NCBI RefSeq assembly: GCF_027257975.1
Contig: NZ_JANZKX010000001.1
Span: forward strand, 620,001-684,000
DNA length: 64,000 bases
Direction: 5' to 3'
Source of the DNA: Pelomonas sp. BJYL3
GTDB taxonomy: Bacteria; Pseudomonadota; Gammaproteobacteria; Burkholderiales; Burkholderiaceae_C
Shown: positions 48,538 to 57,464 of the stretch, piece after piece
How the letters are laid out: every line of letters begins with the position of its first letter
How positions within the stretch are numbered: position 1 is the first letter of the stretch
Made by a program: the position numbers and the translations under genes
Notes under the pieces: model-generated
Told to the model about the DNA's origin: nothing
Database searches by the model: none
The model's input: the letters and a program-made list of their open reading frames with translations, nothing else

Positions 48538-49218
48538 ATGCCACAGCTGAAGCTCCCCGCCGGTACGGATGTCGCCGAAATGGACTTGTTCGACATCGAT
48601 GCGCTGCCGCGCCGGCGCGCGCCTGATGATGCGGCCGCCAATGCGCTTGCAGCGCAAGGCCGCCTGATTCGATTCCAGACGGGGGCGGACGGCGGCTATC
48701 TGCTGCACCTGTTCGTCGACGAGCCAATCCCCGATGGTCTTCGGCGCCATTGCCTGGACGACGACAAGCTGTCTGGCACATTTCGAACCATCAAAGGGAA
48801 CATCGGATTTGGAGGGCTGGAGTCCGCATTTGCCGGCTTCAAGCCCAATCCAAACATTCGATCGGACGGGAGGATCGATCCGGGCGACTACAGCTACACG
48901 GCCTTCCACACCGAATTCCCCGACGAGCTCCTAGAGCAGGCGCTCCGGATCGAGAAAACGCCAGGAGAGCGATGGCTTGCGCGAGCACCCATGCTTGCCC
49001 TGCTGACCGCAGTCGTTTCAGGAGTCGTGCTGGCCGTTGCCTGGCGGCAGCCCATGGCTGCGGTATTGGCGTACGTGGCGGGACCTCTGGCATTCAGGCG
49101 GCTGACCCGAATCCCTGCGTACCAGGGGCTCGTGGCAAGACGTAAGGAAGCCGAGCTCGGATTTCCCGGCATCGTCGTGGAACTGAGAGCAAGCCACTTG
49201 TCCGGGCGACCGGCTTGA
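48538..49218 (+). CDS. hypothetical protein with C-terminal membrane segment
   Basis: About 226 residues from MPQLKLPAG (an ATG 16 codons earlier overlaps the previous gene). The N-terminal two thirds is acidic and soluble (AEMDLFDIDALPRRRAPDD, YLLHLFVDEPIPDGLRRHCL, DPGDYSYTAFHTEFPDEL), followed by one or two membrane helices (MLALLTAVVSGVVLAVAWRQ) and a short tail. The stretch is visibly lower in GC than its neighbours, hinting at acquisition. No family recognised. Confidence 0.6.
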   Translation: MPQLKLPAGTDVAEMDLFDIDALPRRRAPDDAAANALAAQGRLIRFQTGADGGYLLHLFVDEPIPDGLRRHCLDDDKLSGTFRTIKGNIGFGGLESAFAGFKPNPNIRSDGRIDPGDYSYTAFHTEFPDELLEQALRIEKTPGERWLARAPMLALLTAVVSGVVLAVAWRQPMAAVLAYVAGPLAFRRLTRIPAYQGLVARRKEAELGFPGIVVELRASHLSGRPA

Positions 49219-49292
49219 AGCAAGGCGTCGGGCGGCGCGACAGACCGCCCCGGGGTCGCACGCCATTTGCCAATGCATCCACCGTGCATCCT

Positions 49293-49793
49293 TCATGCCG
49301 TCCCCTTGCGCATGACTCGCAACCCATCGAACCGAACATCCGGCCCGGCATCCCGCCACCCTTGCTTTGCATAGAACGCTAGCGCCCGCCGATTGGAGGC
49401 CGACACCCGCAGCCAGGCCTCCGACAGGCCCACACCCTGGAAGCAGTCCAAGGCGTAGCGCTCCAATTGGCCTCCCAGCCCCAGACCCCGACAGTCAGGC
49501 CGCAAGTAGAAGAGGTTCACCTTGCCTGCCGACAGATCCTCAGGATCGCGGATCATCTCGACCTGGCCGACGATCTCCTCCCCGCGTCAGGCGTGGACGC
49601 AGCTGCCCGGCAGCGCGTGCATATAGGCCGCCAGGCGCTTGAGATAGTCCTCGCCCGCAGGACCGGCGGTGGCCCAGAAGCGGCGGGCATCGCCATCCCC
49701 GCAGACGTAGGAGTCGGCGCGGAACTCGACGCACAGGGCGGCGTGGCGAGCGAGGTCGACGGGGTGGAAGGCGAGTGAAGGCGCGGGCCTCAG
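49293..49793 (-). pseudogene. GNAT acetyltransferase with an in-frame stop
   Basis: Reading leftwards, SLAFHPVDLARHAALCVEF (near 49780) to LPGSCVHA is the N-terminal half of a GNAT protein; TGA at 49587-49589 then interrupts it, and the same frame continues with RGEEIVGQVEM, VNLFYLRPDCRGLGLGGQLE and SNRRALAFYAKQGWRD, the acetyl-CoA-binding half. In relatives this junction reads VHxWxGExIVGQ, so a TGG Trp codon has probably become TGA. The only obvious start is a CTG overlapping the stop of the upstream reductase gene. An ATG at 49556 could yield an 87-residue fragment, but not a whole fold. Confidence 0.75.
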
Positions 49794-51784
49794 AAGTGAA
49801 TGCCCCGCATCATCTGCTGCAGCGCAATCGCCTCCGGCGACAGCTGCGGCTTGCCGCCCTTCTCGCCCTTGGCGGCGTCGCTGTCGGGGAACATGCGGAA
49901 GCTGGTGTTCATCACGATCTGGGCCACGCGCGGCATCAGCGCATGCAGCAGCTCGCCGGTGATGCCCAGGCGGGTGGCGATGCGCACGGGCTTGGCGATG
50001 CAGGCCTGGGCGATCATGTCCGCGGCTTCCTCGGGGGCCAGGGTCGGGACGTTGTTGTAGATCTTGGTGGGCGCGATCATGGGCGTGCGCACCAGGGGCA
50101 TGTTGATGGTGGTGAAGGTGATGCCCAGGTCGGCGTACTCGCTGGAGGCGCAGCGGGTCCAGGCGTCCAGCGCGGCCTTGGAGGCCACATAGGCCGAGAA
50201 GCGCGGCGCATTGGTCAGCACGCCAATGCTGGAGATGTTGACCACATGCCCCTTCTTCTTCGCGACCATGCCCGGCAGCAGGCCCATGGTGACGCGCAGG
50301 CAGCCGAAGTAGTTCAGCTGCATGGTGCGCTCGTAGTCGTGGAAGCGGTCGTAGCTGGACTCGATGGCGCGGCGGATGGAGCGGCCGGCGTTGTTGATCA
50401 GGAAGTCGACGCCGCCGAAGTTCTCGTTGATCCAGGCGATCATGCCGGCGCAGCTCTCCTCGCTGGCGATGTCGGCCGAATAGCTGTGCACCTGCGCGCC
50501 CTTGCCGGCGTGCTCGCGGATCTCCTTCACCGCCTCGTCCAGCTTGCCCTCGTCTCGGGCGCAGATGATGGTGATGGCGCCGGCCTCGGCGAACTTCTTG
50601 GCCGCGGCCAGGCCGATGCCCGAGGAGCCGCCCGTCACCAGCACGACCTTGCCGCCCGTCGCGCCCTTGAGGCTGCGGTCGATGAAGAGGTCCGGGTCGA
50701 GGTGGCGCTCCCAGTAGTCCCACAGGCGCCAGGCGTAGTCGTGCAGATTGGGGCAGGCAATACCTGACCCCTTGAGCGCCTTCTCGGTCTCGCGGCTGTC
50801 GAAGCGCGTGGGGTAGTTGATGAAGGTGAACATGTCCTCGGGCAGGCCGAGGTCCTTCATCACGGCATGGCGGATGCGGCGCACCGGCGCCAGCGCCATC
50901 AGGCCCTTCTTGACGCTCTTCGGAATGAAGCCCAGCAGGGCGGCATTGACGAAGAGGTTCATCTTGGGGGCGTGCGCGGCCTTGGAGAAGATGTCCAGCA
51001 CATCGCCCACGCGGTAGCCCACCGGGTCCACGAGGTGGTAGCAGCCGCCGCCGGCCTTCACCTGGTGGCTGATGTGGTCCAGCGCGTTGACCACGTAGTC
51101 CACGGGCACGATGTTGACGCGGCCGCCTTCCAGGCCGATGGAGGGCATCCAGGGCGGCAGGATCTGGCGCAGGCGCTGGATGGGCTTGAAGAAGTAGTAG
51201 GGGCCGTCGACCTTGTCCATCTCGCCGGTCTGGGAGTCCCCCACGACCATGGCGGGGCGGTAGACGGTCCAGGGCTTCTTGCAGTCCTTGCGCACGAGCT
51301 TCTCGCTCTCGTGCTTGGTCATGAAGTAAGGGTGGTCGAGGTTCTCCGCCTCGTCAAACATGTCTTCGCGGAACACGCCTTCGTAGAGGCCGGCCGCGGC
51401 GATGGAGGACACATGGTGCACATGCCCGGCGTCGATGGCCGCGGCGAAGTCCAGCATGTTGCGCGTGCCCTCGATGTTGGTGCGGACCTGGCTGTCCTCG
51501 TCGGCCTTGAGGTCGTAGACCGCGGCGAGGTGGTAGAGGTGGTCGATCTGGCCCTTGAGGCTCTTGATGTCCTCGTTGCTGACACCCAGCTTGCGCCCGG
51601 TGAGGTCCCCGAAGACCGGGATCGCCCGGTTCTTGCTGACGCCCCAGTAGGCCAGCAGCTCGGGCAGCTTGTCGCGGCTCTCCTCGCGCAGCAGGAAGTA
51701 CACCGTGCTGCCGCGCCGTGCCAGGAGCTTCCTGACCAGCCGCTTGCCGATGAAGCCTGTGGCGCCCGTGACGAAGTACTGCAT
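49790..51784 (-). CDS. two-domain fatty acyl-CoA reductase (alcohol-forming type)
   Basis: A 664-residue fusion of two Rossmann modules closely resembling the Marinobacter alcohol-forming fatty acyl-CoA reductase of about 660 residues. The N-terminal extended-SDR half has MQYFVTGATGFIGKRLVRKL, HLAAVYDLKADED, HHVSSIAAAGLYEGVFREDM, HPYFMTKHESEK and VDGPYYFFKPIQRLRQILP. The C-terminal classical SDR half has VVLVTGGSSGIGLAAAKKF, NNAGRSIRRAIESSYDRFHD, FSAYVASKAALDAW and ends MMRGIHF. It should reduce acyl-CoA via the aldehyde to fatty alcohol, a precursor of wax esters. AGGAGAGACACG precedes the ATG. It is divergent from the phasin gene. Confidence 0.85.
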   Translation of the reverse strand: MQYFVTGATGFIGKRLVRKLLARRGSTVYFLLREESRDKLPELLAYWGVSKNRAIPVFGDLTGRKLGVSNEDIKSLKGQIDHLYHLAAVYDLKADEDSQVRTNIEGTRNMLDFAAAIDAGHVHHVSSIAAAGLYEGVFREDMFDEAENLDHPYFMTKHESEKLVRKDCKKPWTVYRPAMVVGDSQTGEMDKVDGPYYFFKPIQRLRQILPPWMPSIGLEGGRVNIVPVDYVVNALDHISHQVKAGGGCYHLVDPVGYRVGDVLDIFSKAAHAPKMNLFVNAALLGFIPKSVKKGLMALAPVRRIRHAVMKDLGLPEDMFTFINYPTRFDSRETEKALKGSGIACPNLHDYAWRLWDYWERHLDPDLFIDRSLKGATGGKVVLVTGGSSGIGLAAAKKFAEAGAITIICARDEGKLDEAVKEIREHAGKGAQVHSYSADIASEESCAGMIAWINENFGGVDFLINNAGRSIRRAIESSYDRFHDYERTMQLNYFGCLRVTMGLLPGMVAKKKGHVVNISSIGVLTNAPRFSAYVASKAALDAWTRCASSEYADLGITFTTINMPLVRTPMIAPTKIYNNVPTLAPEEAADMIAQACIAKPVRIATRLGITGELLHALMPRVAQIVMNTSFRMFPDSDAAKGEKGGKPQLSPEAIALQQMMRGIHF

Positions 51785-52049
51785 CGTGTCTCTCCTGTGT
51801 TCTTGGTTGGCCTGTGGGAGGCAGAGGGTCGGACGATTCTTGTCCAAACCCCGGGTTTCACCGCTGCGCGCTTTCCCCAGGGCCGACTCTAGAGCATAGA
51901 GACCGCACACTAGGATTGGGTGAGCACCGCAGGGTGGCGGGGCCTATAGTGGTTCCATCCCTGCTGGAGGGCCTGCGCTGGCGCGACAATGCCGCGTGGA
52001 AAGTTTCAGCGACTCTCGCGTAGTTCCACCTCAAGAAAAGGACTCAACA

Positions 52050-52802
52050 ATGGTCAAGAAGCTGCAGAAAATGGCTGCCAAGAACAAGGCCTCCGCCAAC
52101 AGCGCTTTCGGTGGTGCACTGCCCGCCGGCCTGCTGGACAACCAGGTGGCCCAGACGATCAAGGATTCCGCGCAGCAGATCTGGGCCGCCGGCCTGGGCG
52201 CTTTCTCCAAGGCCCAGGGCGAAGGCGGCAAGGTCTTCGAGACCCTGGTGAAGGAAGGCATGAAGCTGCAGAAGAAGACCCAGTCCGCCGCCGAGGAAAA
52301 GCTCGGCGCCGTGGCCAACAAGATGAGCGGCATGGCCGGTGAAGTCGGCGCCAAGGCCGGCCAGCACTGGGACAAGCTGGAGACCATCTTCGAGGAACGC
52401 GTGGCCCGCGCCCTGAACCGCCTGGGCGTGCCCAGCAGCAAGGATGTGGAGCAGCTGATCGCCCGCATCGACGCGCTGAGCGCCGCCGTGGGCATCGCCC
52501 CGGCCAAGAAGTCGGCCAAGAAGGCAACCGCTGCGAAGCCGGCGGCCAAGGCTGCTGCCAAGCCGGCCGCCAAGCCTGCCGCAAAGAAGGCCGTGAAGGC
52601 GGCGGCGAAGCCCGCTGCCAAGCCTGCTGCCAAGCCTGCTGCCAAGCCTGCTGCCAAGAAGGCCGCCGCAAAGCCGGCCGCGAAGCCTGCTGCCAAGAAG
52701 GCTGTCTTCAAGTCGGCCGCCAAGCCGGCGGCTCGCAAGGCCGCGGCCAAGCCCGCCGCCCCGGCTCCGGCAGCCCCGGCCGCCGAGGCCGCCCAGGCCT
52801 GA
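52050..52802 (+). CDS. PhaF-like PHA granule-associated phasin
   Basis: A 250-residue phasin: an amphipathic helical N-terminal domain (IKDSAQQIWAAGLGAFSKAQ, KVFETLVKEGMKLQ, HWDKLETIFEERVARALNRL, SKDVEQLIARIDALSAAV) that coats polyhydroxyalkanoate granules, and a histone-like Lys/Ala/Pro tail from about residue 152 (AAKPAAKPAAKPAAKKA) that may bind DNA and help segregate granules. AAAGGACTCAACA precedes the ATG. It marks the organism as a PHA producer. The repetitive tail is normal for this family. Confidence 0.92.
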   Translation: MVKKLQKMAAKNKASANSAFGGALPAGLLDNQVAQTIKDSAQQIWAAGLGAFSKAQGEGGKVFETLVKEGMKLQKKTQSAAEEKLGAVANKMSGMAGEVGAKAGQHWDKLETIFEERVARALNRLGVPSSKDVEQLIARIDALSAAVGIAPAKKSAKKATAAKPAAKAAAKPAAKPAAKKAVKAAAKPAAKPAAKPAAKPAAKKAAAKPAAKPAAKKAVFKSAAKPAARKAAAKPAAPAPAAPAAEAAQA

Positions 52803-52815
52803 GCCTGAATGCAGA

Positions 52816-52833
52816 GCCCCGCCTGAGCGGGGC
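52816..52833 (+). terminator. hairpin after the phasin gene
   Basis: GCCCCGC-CTGA-GCGGGGC, 13 bases after the stop; no T-tract, as often in GC-rich genomes. Confidence 0.6.
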
Positions 52834-52955
52834 CCGCAAGGCGCCTCCAGAGCGCCCGTGACCAGCCGCCTCGCGCCAGTCCCGACCGATCGGGGCGAGG
52901 CCCACCGAGGCGGCTTGTCCATTTCTTGAGCGAGACAAACAGGATCCGCCACCGC

Positions 52956-54275
52956 ATGAACGCCCGTTCCCGCCCCCGCCCCTCGACGCGCAGCTCCACC
53001 GAGGCTCCTGCCGCTCCCGCGGCGCCCCGGCGGCGGCGGGCTGACCAGCCCAAGGGCGGTCCGCGCATCGGCCTGGCGCTGGCCGGCGGCGGCCCGCTGG
53101 GCGCCATCTACGAGATCGGCGCCCTGTGTGCGCTGGAGGAATCCATCGATGGCCTGGACCTGCGCAACTGCGACAGCTACATCGGCGTCAGCGCCGGCGG
53201 CTTCATCGCCGCGGGCCTGATCAATGGGCTCTCGCCGCGCGATCTCTCGGAGGCCTTCATCGAGAACAGCGCCCGCTCGCCCGACACCTTCGACCCCTCC
53301 GTCCTGCTGCATCCGGCCTGGGACGAATACTGGCGCCGCCTGCGCACCGTGCCCGGCCTGGTCGGCACGGCGCTGTGGCAGACCGTGGTGCAGGGCCGTT
53401 CCGTGCTGGGCGCCTTCGAGCGCCTGGGCCGCGCGCTGCCCGCCGGCCTGCTGTCCGGCGAAGCCCTGGCCGAGCAGCTGCACGCGCAGTTCAGCCGGCC
53501 CGGCCGCAGCGACGACTTCCGCGAACTGCGCCACCGCCTGGTCCTGGTCGCGACCGACCTGGACAGCGGCGAGGCCGTGCCCTTCGGCCTGCCCGGCTGG
53601 GACCACGTGCCCGTCTCCAAGGCCGTGCAGGCCAGCGCCGCCCTGCCCGGCCTCTTCCCGCCGGTGGAGATCGACGGCCGCTACTACGTGGACGGCGCGC
53701 TCAAGAAAACGATCCACGCCTCCGTGCTGCTGAAGGAAGGCCTGGACCTGCTGCTGTGCCTGAACCCGCTGGTGCCCTACGAGGGCGAGCCGGGCGTGCA
53801 GGAGCACGAGCCGCACCGAAGCGTGCGTCCCAAGGGGCAGCGCATCCCGCGCCTGGTCGATGGCGGCCTGCCCGTGGTGCTGTCCCAGACCCTGCGCTCG
53901 CTGATCCATTCGCGCCTGGAGCTGGGCATGAAGGGCTATGCCCGCAGCCACCCCGACACCGACATCCTGCTCTTCGAGCCCAGCAAGCGCGATGCCGAGC
54001 TCTTCATGGCCAACACCTTCAGCTATTCGCAGCGGCGCCACCTGGCCGAGCACGCCTACCAGGCCACGCGCCGCCAGCTGCTGGAACGCGCGCAAGACCT
54101 GACCCCCAAGCTGGCGCGCCACGGCCTGACCCTGCGCGTCGACCGGCTCTGCGACAGCAAGCGTGAACTAGTACCGGGCGCACTCAAGCCGCCGAGCCGC
54201 TGCTCGCTGGCCATGGCTCGCCTGGATCAGACCCTGAGCCTGCTCGAGGCACGGCACGGCGTGCGCGCGCCCTGA
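52956..54275 (+). CDS. patatin-like phospholipase/esterase
   Basis: A 439-residue patatin-family lipid hydrolase. After an Arg/Pro/Ser-rich tail it has the oxyanion-hole GLALAGGGPLGAIYEIGAL, the nucleophile elbow YIGVSAGGFIAAG (GxSxG) and the catalytic Asp in RYYVDGALKK. Likely substrates are membrane or storage lipids. The ATG (MNARSRPRP) is preferred; a TTG ten codons upstream is an alternative. Next to the phasin and acyl-CoA reductase it may link storage lipid turnover with wax or PHA metabolism; that is inference. Confidence 0.87.
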   Translation: MNARSRPRPSTRSSTEAPAAPAAPRRRRADQPKGGPRIGLALAGGGPLGAIYEIGALCALEESIDGLDLRNCDSYIGVSAGGFIAAGLINGLSPRDLSEAFIENSARSPDTFDPSVLLHPAWDEYWRRLRTVPGLVGTALWQTVVQGRSVLGAFERLGRALPAGLLSGEALAEQLHAQFSRPGRSDDFRELRHRLVLVATDLDSGEAVPFGLPGWDHVPVSKAVQASAALPGLFPPVEIDGRYYVDGALKKTIHASVLLKEGLDLLLCLNPLVPYEGEPGVQEHEPHRSVRPKGQRIPRLVDGGLPVVLSQTLRSLIHSRLELGMKGYARSHPDTDILLFEPSKRDAELFMANTFSYSQRRHLAEHAYQATRRQLLERAQDLTPKLARHGLTLRVDRLCDSKRELVPGALKPPSRCSLAMARLDQTLSLLEARHGVRAP

Positions 54276-54432
54276 GCTGCGCGACGAACGCCGGGCGCCG
54301 AAAGTCGAAGCCCGCGTGACGGGCTTCACACCCCGCAAGGCCTGACCCCACAGTCAGAGGGGGGGCGCCGAGGCCCCGCCCAAAGAACAATGGCGTCATC
54401 GCACCGCCGGTGCTCCTTCAGCAGTTCAAACC

Positions 54433-55056
54433 GTGTCCAAGAAGTTCCTCATCGCCCTCGGCCTGAGCGCCGCCTCCCTGCTGGCCCAGGCCACGCCGAT
54501 CAACCTGATCAGCAATGGCAGCTTCGAGTCCGTCGCGCAGGCCAATGGCAGCTGGAGCACCTACGGCAGCCTGAGCGGCTGGACCGTCGGCCCGCAGAAG
54601 GTCGAGATCCGCAACAACGTGGCGGGCTCGGCCTACGCCGGCCTGAACTTCGTGGAGCTGGACACCAACCGCAACAGCTGGATCTCCCAGACCTTCACGA
54701 CCGTCGTCGGCCAGACCTACCACCTGAGCTTCATGTGGGCCAACCGCCCCGACCAGGTGGGCGCCAACAGCAACGGCATCAGCTGGCAGGTCGCCGCCCT
54801 CGATGGCGTGGTCGGCAAGAACACCATCACCAGCTGGACCCAGTTCGAGCAGGACTTCGTGGCCGCCGGCACCAGCACCACCCTGCGCCTGGGCGCCACC
54901 GGCGCGTCTGACGGCATGGGCACCTCGCTGGACGCCGTGTCCGTCACCCAGCTGCCCCCGGCCGCCGCCAAGAGCACCGTGCCTGAGCCCGGCAGCCTGG
55001 CCCTGCTGGCCATGGCCGCTGGCGCCCTGTTCGTGGCACGCCGCCGCAAGGCCTGA
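54433..55056 (+). CDS. PEP-CTERM sorted surface protein
   Basis: A 207-residue exported protein with a signal peptide (MSKKFLIALGLSAASLLAQA), a jelly-roll-like DUF642/choice-of-anchor beta domain (NLISNGSFESV, GWTVGPQKVEIRNNVAG, GLNFVELDTNRNSWISQTF) and a classic sorting tail: VPEPGSLALLAMAAGALFVA then RRRKA. The tail is processed by exosortase EpsH/XrtA, usually with exopolysaccharide export; no exosortase gene is in this window. It starts at GTG with a weak ribosome site. Confidence 0.88.
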   Translation: MSKKFLIALGLSAASLLAQATPINLISNGSFESVAQANGSWSTYGSLSGWTVGPQKVEIRNNVAGSAYAGLNFVELDTNRNSWISQTFTTVVGQTYHLSFMWANRPDQVGANSNGISWQVAALDGVVGKNTITSWTQFEQDFVAAGTSTTLRLGATGASDGMGTSLDAVSVTQLPPAAAKSTVPEPGSLALLAMAAGALFVARRRKA

Positions 55057-55153
55057 GCCCGGAACGAATTCAAGAAGCGACGTCGTTGAAAAACCGAGCG
55101 GGCCCGAGCCCGCCACCCTGCCGCCCCGCGCGGCTGTTCCATTAGAAGAAGCG

Positions 55154-55179
55154 AGAAGAGGCCCCCCGGGGCCTCTTCT
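55154..55179. terminator. bidirectional terminator hairpin
   Basis: AGAAGAGGCCCC/GGGGCCTCTTCT with a two-base centre followed by TGTT, between the convergent PEP-CTERM and carboxypeptidase genes. Confidence 0.82.
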
Positions 55180-55199
55180 TGTTGGTGGGTGCGACGCCC

Positions 55200-56687
55200 T
55201 CAGCCGAGATAGCGCGCGCGCAGATGGGCCTGGAAGTGGGCCGGGTTCAGCGCCTCGCCGCTGGCACGGCGCACGAGCTCAGGCGTCTCCCAGCGGCTGC
55301 CTTCGTTCCAGATGCGGCTGCGCAGCCAGTCGAAGACCAGGCCCAGCTCGCCACGGGCGATGCGGGCGTCGAGGTCCGGCGTCTCGCGGCGCATGGCGGC
55401 GAAGAACTGCGCGGCATACATCGCGCCCAGGGTGTAGCAGGGGAAGTAGCCGAAGAGGCCGGCGCCCCAGTGCACGTCCTGCATCGGGCCGTCCTTGAAG
55501 TTGCCGCGGGTGTCCAGGCCCAGCAGCTCCTGCATCTTGGCGTCCCACAGCGCGGGGATGTCGTCCACCTCGATCTGGCCCTCGATCAGCGGCCGCTCGA
55601 TCTCGTAGCGCAGGATCACGTGGGCCGGGTAGGTGACCTCGTCGGCATCGACACGGATATAGCCCGGCTTCACGCGGGTCAGCAGGCGGTTCAGGTTGCC
55701 GACCTCGAAGGCGGGCTGATCGCCCAGGTGCTTCTGCAGCAGCGGGCGCAGCAGGCCGGCAAAGCCGGGATGGCTGCCCAGCTGCATCTCGAAGGACAGG
55801 CTCTGGCTCTCGTGCAGGCCCATGGAGCGGGCATTGGCGATGGGCAGGCCCAGCCACTCGCGGCGCAGGTTCTGCTCGTAGCGGCCGTGGCCGGTTTCGT
55901 GGATGGTGCCCATCAGGCTGGGCAGGAAGTCGTCCTCGCGGTAGCGCGTGGTCATGCGCACGTCCTCGGGCACGCCTCCGCAGAAGGGGTGGGCGCTCTC
56001 GTCCAGGCGGCCGGCCTCGAAGTCGAAGCCCATCAGCTGCATGGCGTCATGGCCCAGGGCCTTCTGGGCGGCCTGCGAGAAGGGTGGCACGGGGCGGGTC
56101 ACGGCCTCGCGCGACTGCTTCTCCAGCACGTCGCGGATCAGGCCGGGCAGCCATTGGCGCAGGTCGCCGAAGACGCGGTCCACCTCGGCCGAGCGCATGC
56201 CGGGCTCGTACTGGTCCATGAGGGCGTCGTAGGGGGCAAGACCTGTCACCGCCGAGAGGCAGCGTGCCTCCTCGCGGGCCAGGCGCACGACCTCGCGCAG
56301 GTTCTCGGCATAGCCCGCCCAGTCGTTGGCGGGGCGCTGGCTGCGCCAGGCGTGCTCGCAGCGCGAATTGGCCAGGCTCTTGGCCTCGACCAGCGACTGC
56401 GGCAGCGCATTGCTGGCGAGCCAGGCGCGCTGCATCTCGCGCAGATTGGCGCGCTCGATCTCGTCCAGCGGCTCCTGCGCGGCGGCTTCCAGCAGGCCCT
56501 GGAGCGCGGGCTCTGTGGCCAGCTGGTGCAGCAGGCCGCCCATCTCGGCCAGGGCCAGCGAGCGGGCCTCGTTGCCCTTGGCCGGCATGTTGGCGGACTG
56601 GTCCCAGGACGCGATCGACTGGAGATGGGAGAGGCGGTAGATGCGCACGTGGCGGGCGCACAGCGATTCGTAGGCGGTCTTGCTCAT
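55200..56687 (-). CDS. M32 family metallocarboxypeptidase (Taq type)
   Basis: A 495-residue cytoplasmic zinc carboxypeptidase. The HExxH site is TIHETGHGRYEQNL and the third ligand region is SMGLHESQSLSFE; further family marks are the start YESLCARHVRIYRLSHL, LRYEIERPLIEG and DVHWGAGLFGYFPCYTLG. It removes C-terminal residues from peptides. Full length. Confidence 0.93.
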   Translation of the reverse strand: MSKTAYESLCARHVRIYRLSHLQSIASWDQSANMPAKGNEARSLALAEMGGLLHQLATEPALQGLLEAAAQEPLDEIERANLREMQRAWLASNALPQSLVEAKSLANSRCEHAWRSQRPANDWAGYAENLREVVRLAREEARCLSAVTGLAPYDALMDQYEPGMRSAEVDRVFGDLRQWLPGLIRDVLEKQSREAVTRPVPPFSQAAQKALGHDAMQLMGFDFEAGRLDESAHPFCGGVPEDVRMTTRYREDDFLPSLMGTIHETGHGRYEQNLRREWLGLPIANARSMGLHESQSLSFEMQLGSHPGFAGLLRPLLQKHLGDQPAFEVGNLNRLLTRVKPGYIRVDADEVTYPAHVILRYEIERPLIEGQIEVDDIPALWDAKMQELLGLDTRGNFKDGPMQDVHWGAGLFGYFPCYTLGAMYAAQFFAAMRRETPDLDARIARGELGLVFDWLRSRIWNEGSRWETPELVRRASGEALNPAHFQAHLRARYLG

Positions 56688-56816
56688 GGTCTTGTCTCTT
56701 GTCCGAGGGCGCGGCAGCCCTCGTCATTCATGAAAGGGCGTTTCCTCGACGCCCGGCCGGCGGCAGTCAGGCGGCCGGCCACTCGTGGCTGGGATTGTGG
56801 CCGCCTTTGAGGCGCA

Positions 56817-57320
56817 TCAAGCGCCCCACTGGCCCGGGAAAACCCACAGCAGCAGGGCCGTCATGCAGAGGTAGCGCAGGAACTTGCCAATGCCCATGTA
56901 GAGCAGGCAGGGCCAGAAGGGCAGCTTCAGCCACCCGGCCACCGCACACAGCGGGTCACCCACCACCGGCAGCCAGCTCAGCAGGCAGGCGCGCGGACCG
57001 AAGCGCTCCAGCCAGCGCAAGGCCTTGTTGGCAGGGCTGTGGTGGGCGCGCCCCTCGTAGATCCGCTCGGCGCCGTAGCCCATGCCCCAGGTGATGGCAC
57101 CGCCGATGGTATTGCCTGCCGTGGCCACCAGCACGGCCGGCCAGAACAGCGTCGGCTCCAGCTTGACCAGGGCCAGCACCGCCGGCTCCGACCCCAGCGG
57201 CAGCAGCGTGGCCGACACCAGCGCGATCACGAAGATCGCCGGCAGGCCCACCTGCGGCAGGGAGAAAAAAGCCAGCACGGCGGCCAGCGCATCCATCACC
57301 GATTGCTCCATGCGGGCCAT
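56817..57320 (-). CDS. yqaA: YqaA-family inner-membrane protein
   Basis: A small polytopic membrane protein (about 167 residues) of the DedA/SNARE-associated superfamily: PAIFVIALVSATLLPLGSE, GNTIGGAITWGMGYGAERI, WLERFGPRACLLSWLPVVGD, GKFLRYLCMTALLLW. Role unclear, perhaps membrane homeostasis or lipid scrambling. Several ATGs are close together (57320, 57311, 57296) and none has a strong ribosome site. Confidence 0.88.
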   Translation of the reverse strand: MARMEQSVMDALAAVLAFFSLPQVGLPAIFVIALVSATLLPLGSEPAVLALVKLEPTLFWPAVLVATAGNTIGGAITWGMGYGAERIYEGRAHHSPANKALRWLERFGPRACLLSWLPVVGDPLCAVAGWLKLPFWPCLLYMGIGKFLRYLCMTALLLWVFPGQWGA

Positions 57321-57464
57321 TATGCGAGGGACGCCACAGTTCCTTGACCTGTCGGGTTGCACCCATGACGGAAGGCATGCACACTCAGTGGTTCAGGGAG
57401 CGCACACCTGGATCAGGGTCGGTACGACCTCGTCCGGGCTTGGCCATCAAAGAGGTCACGGGCA

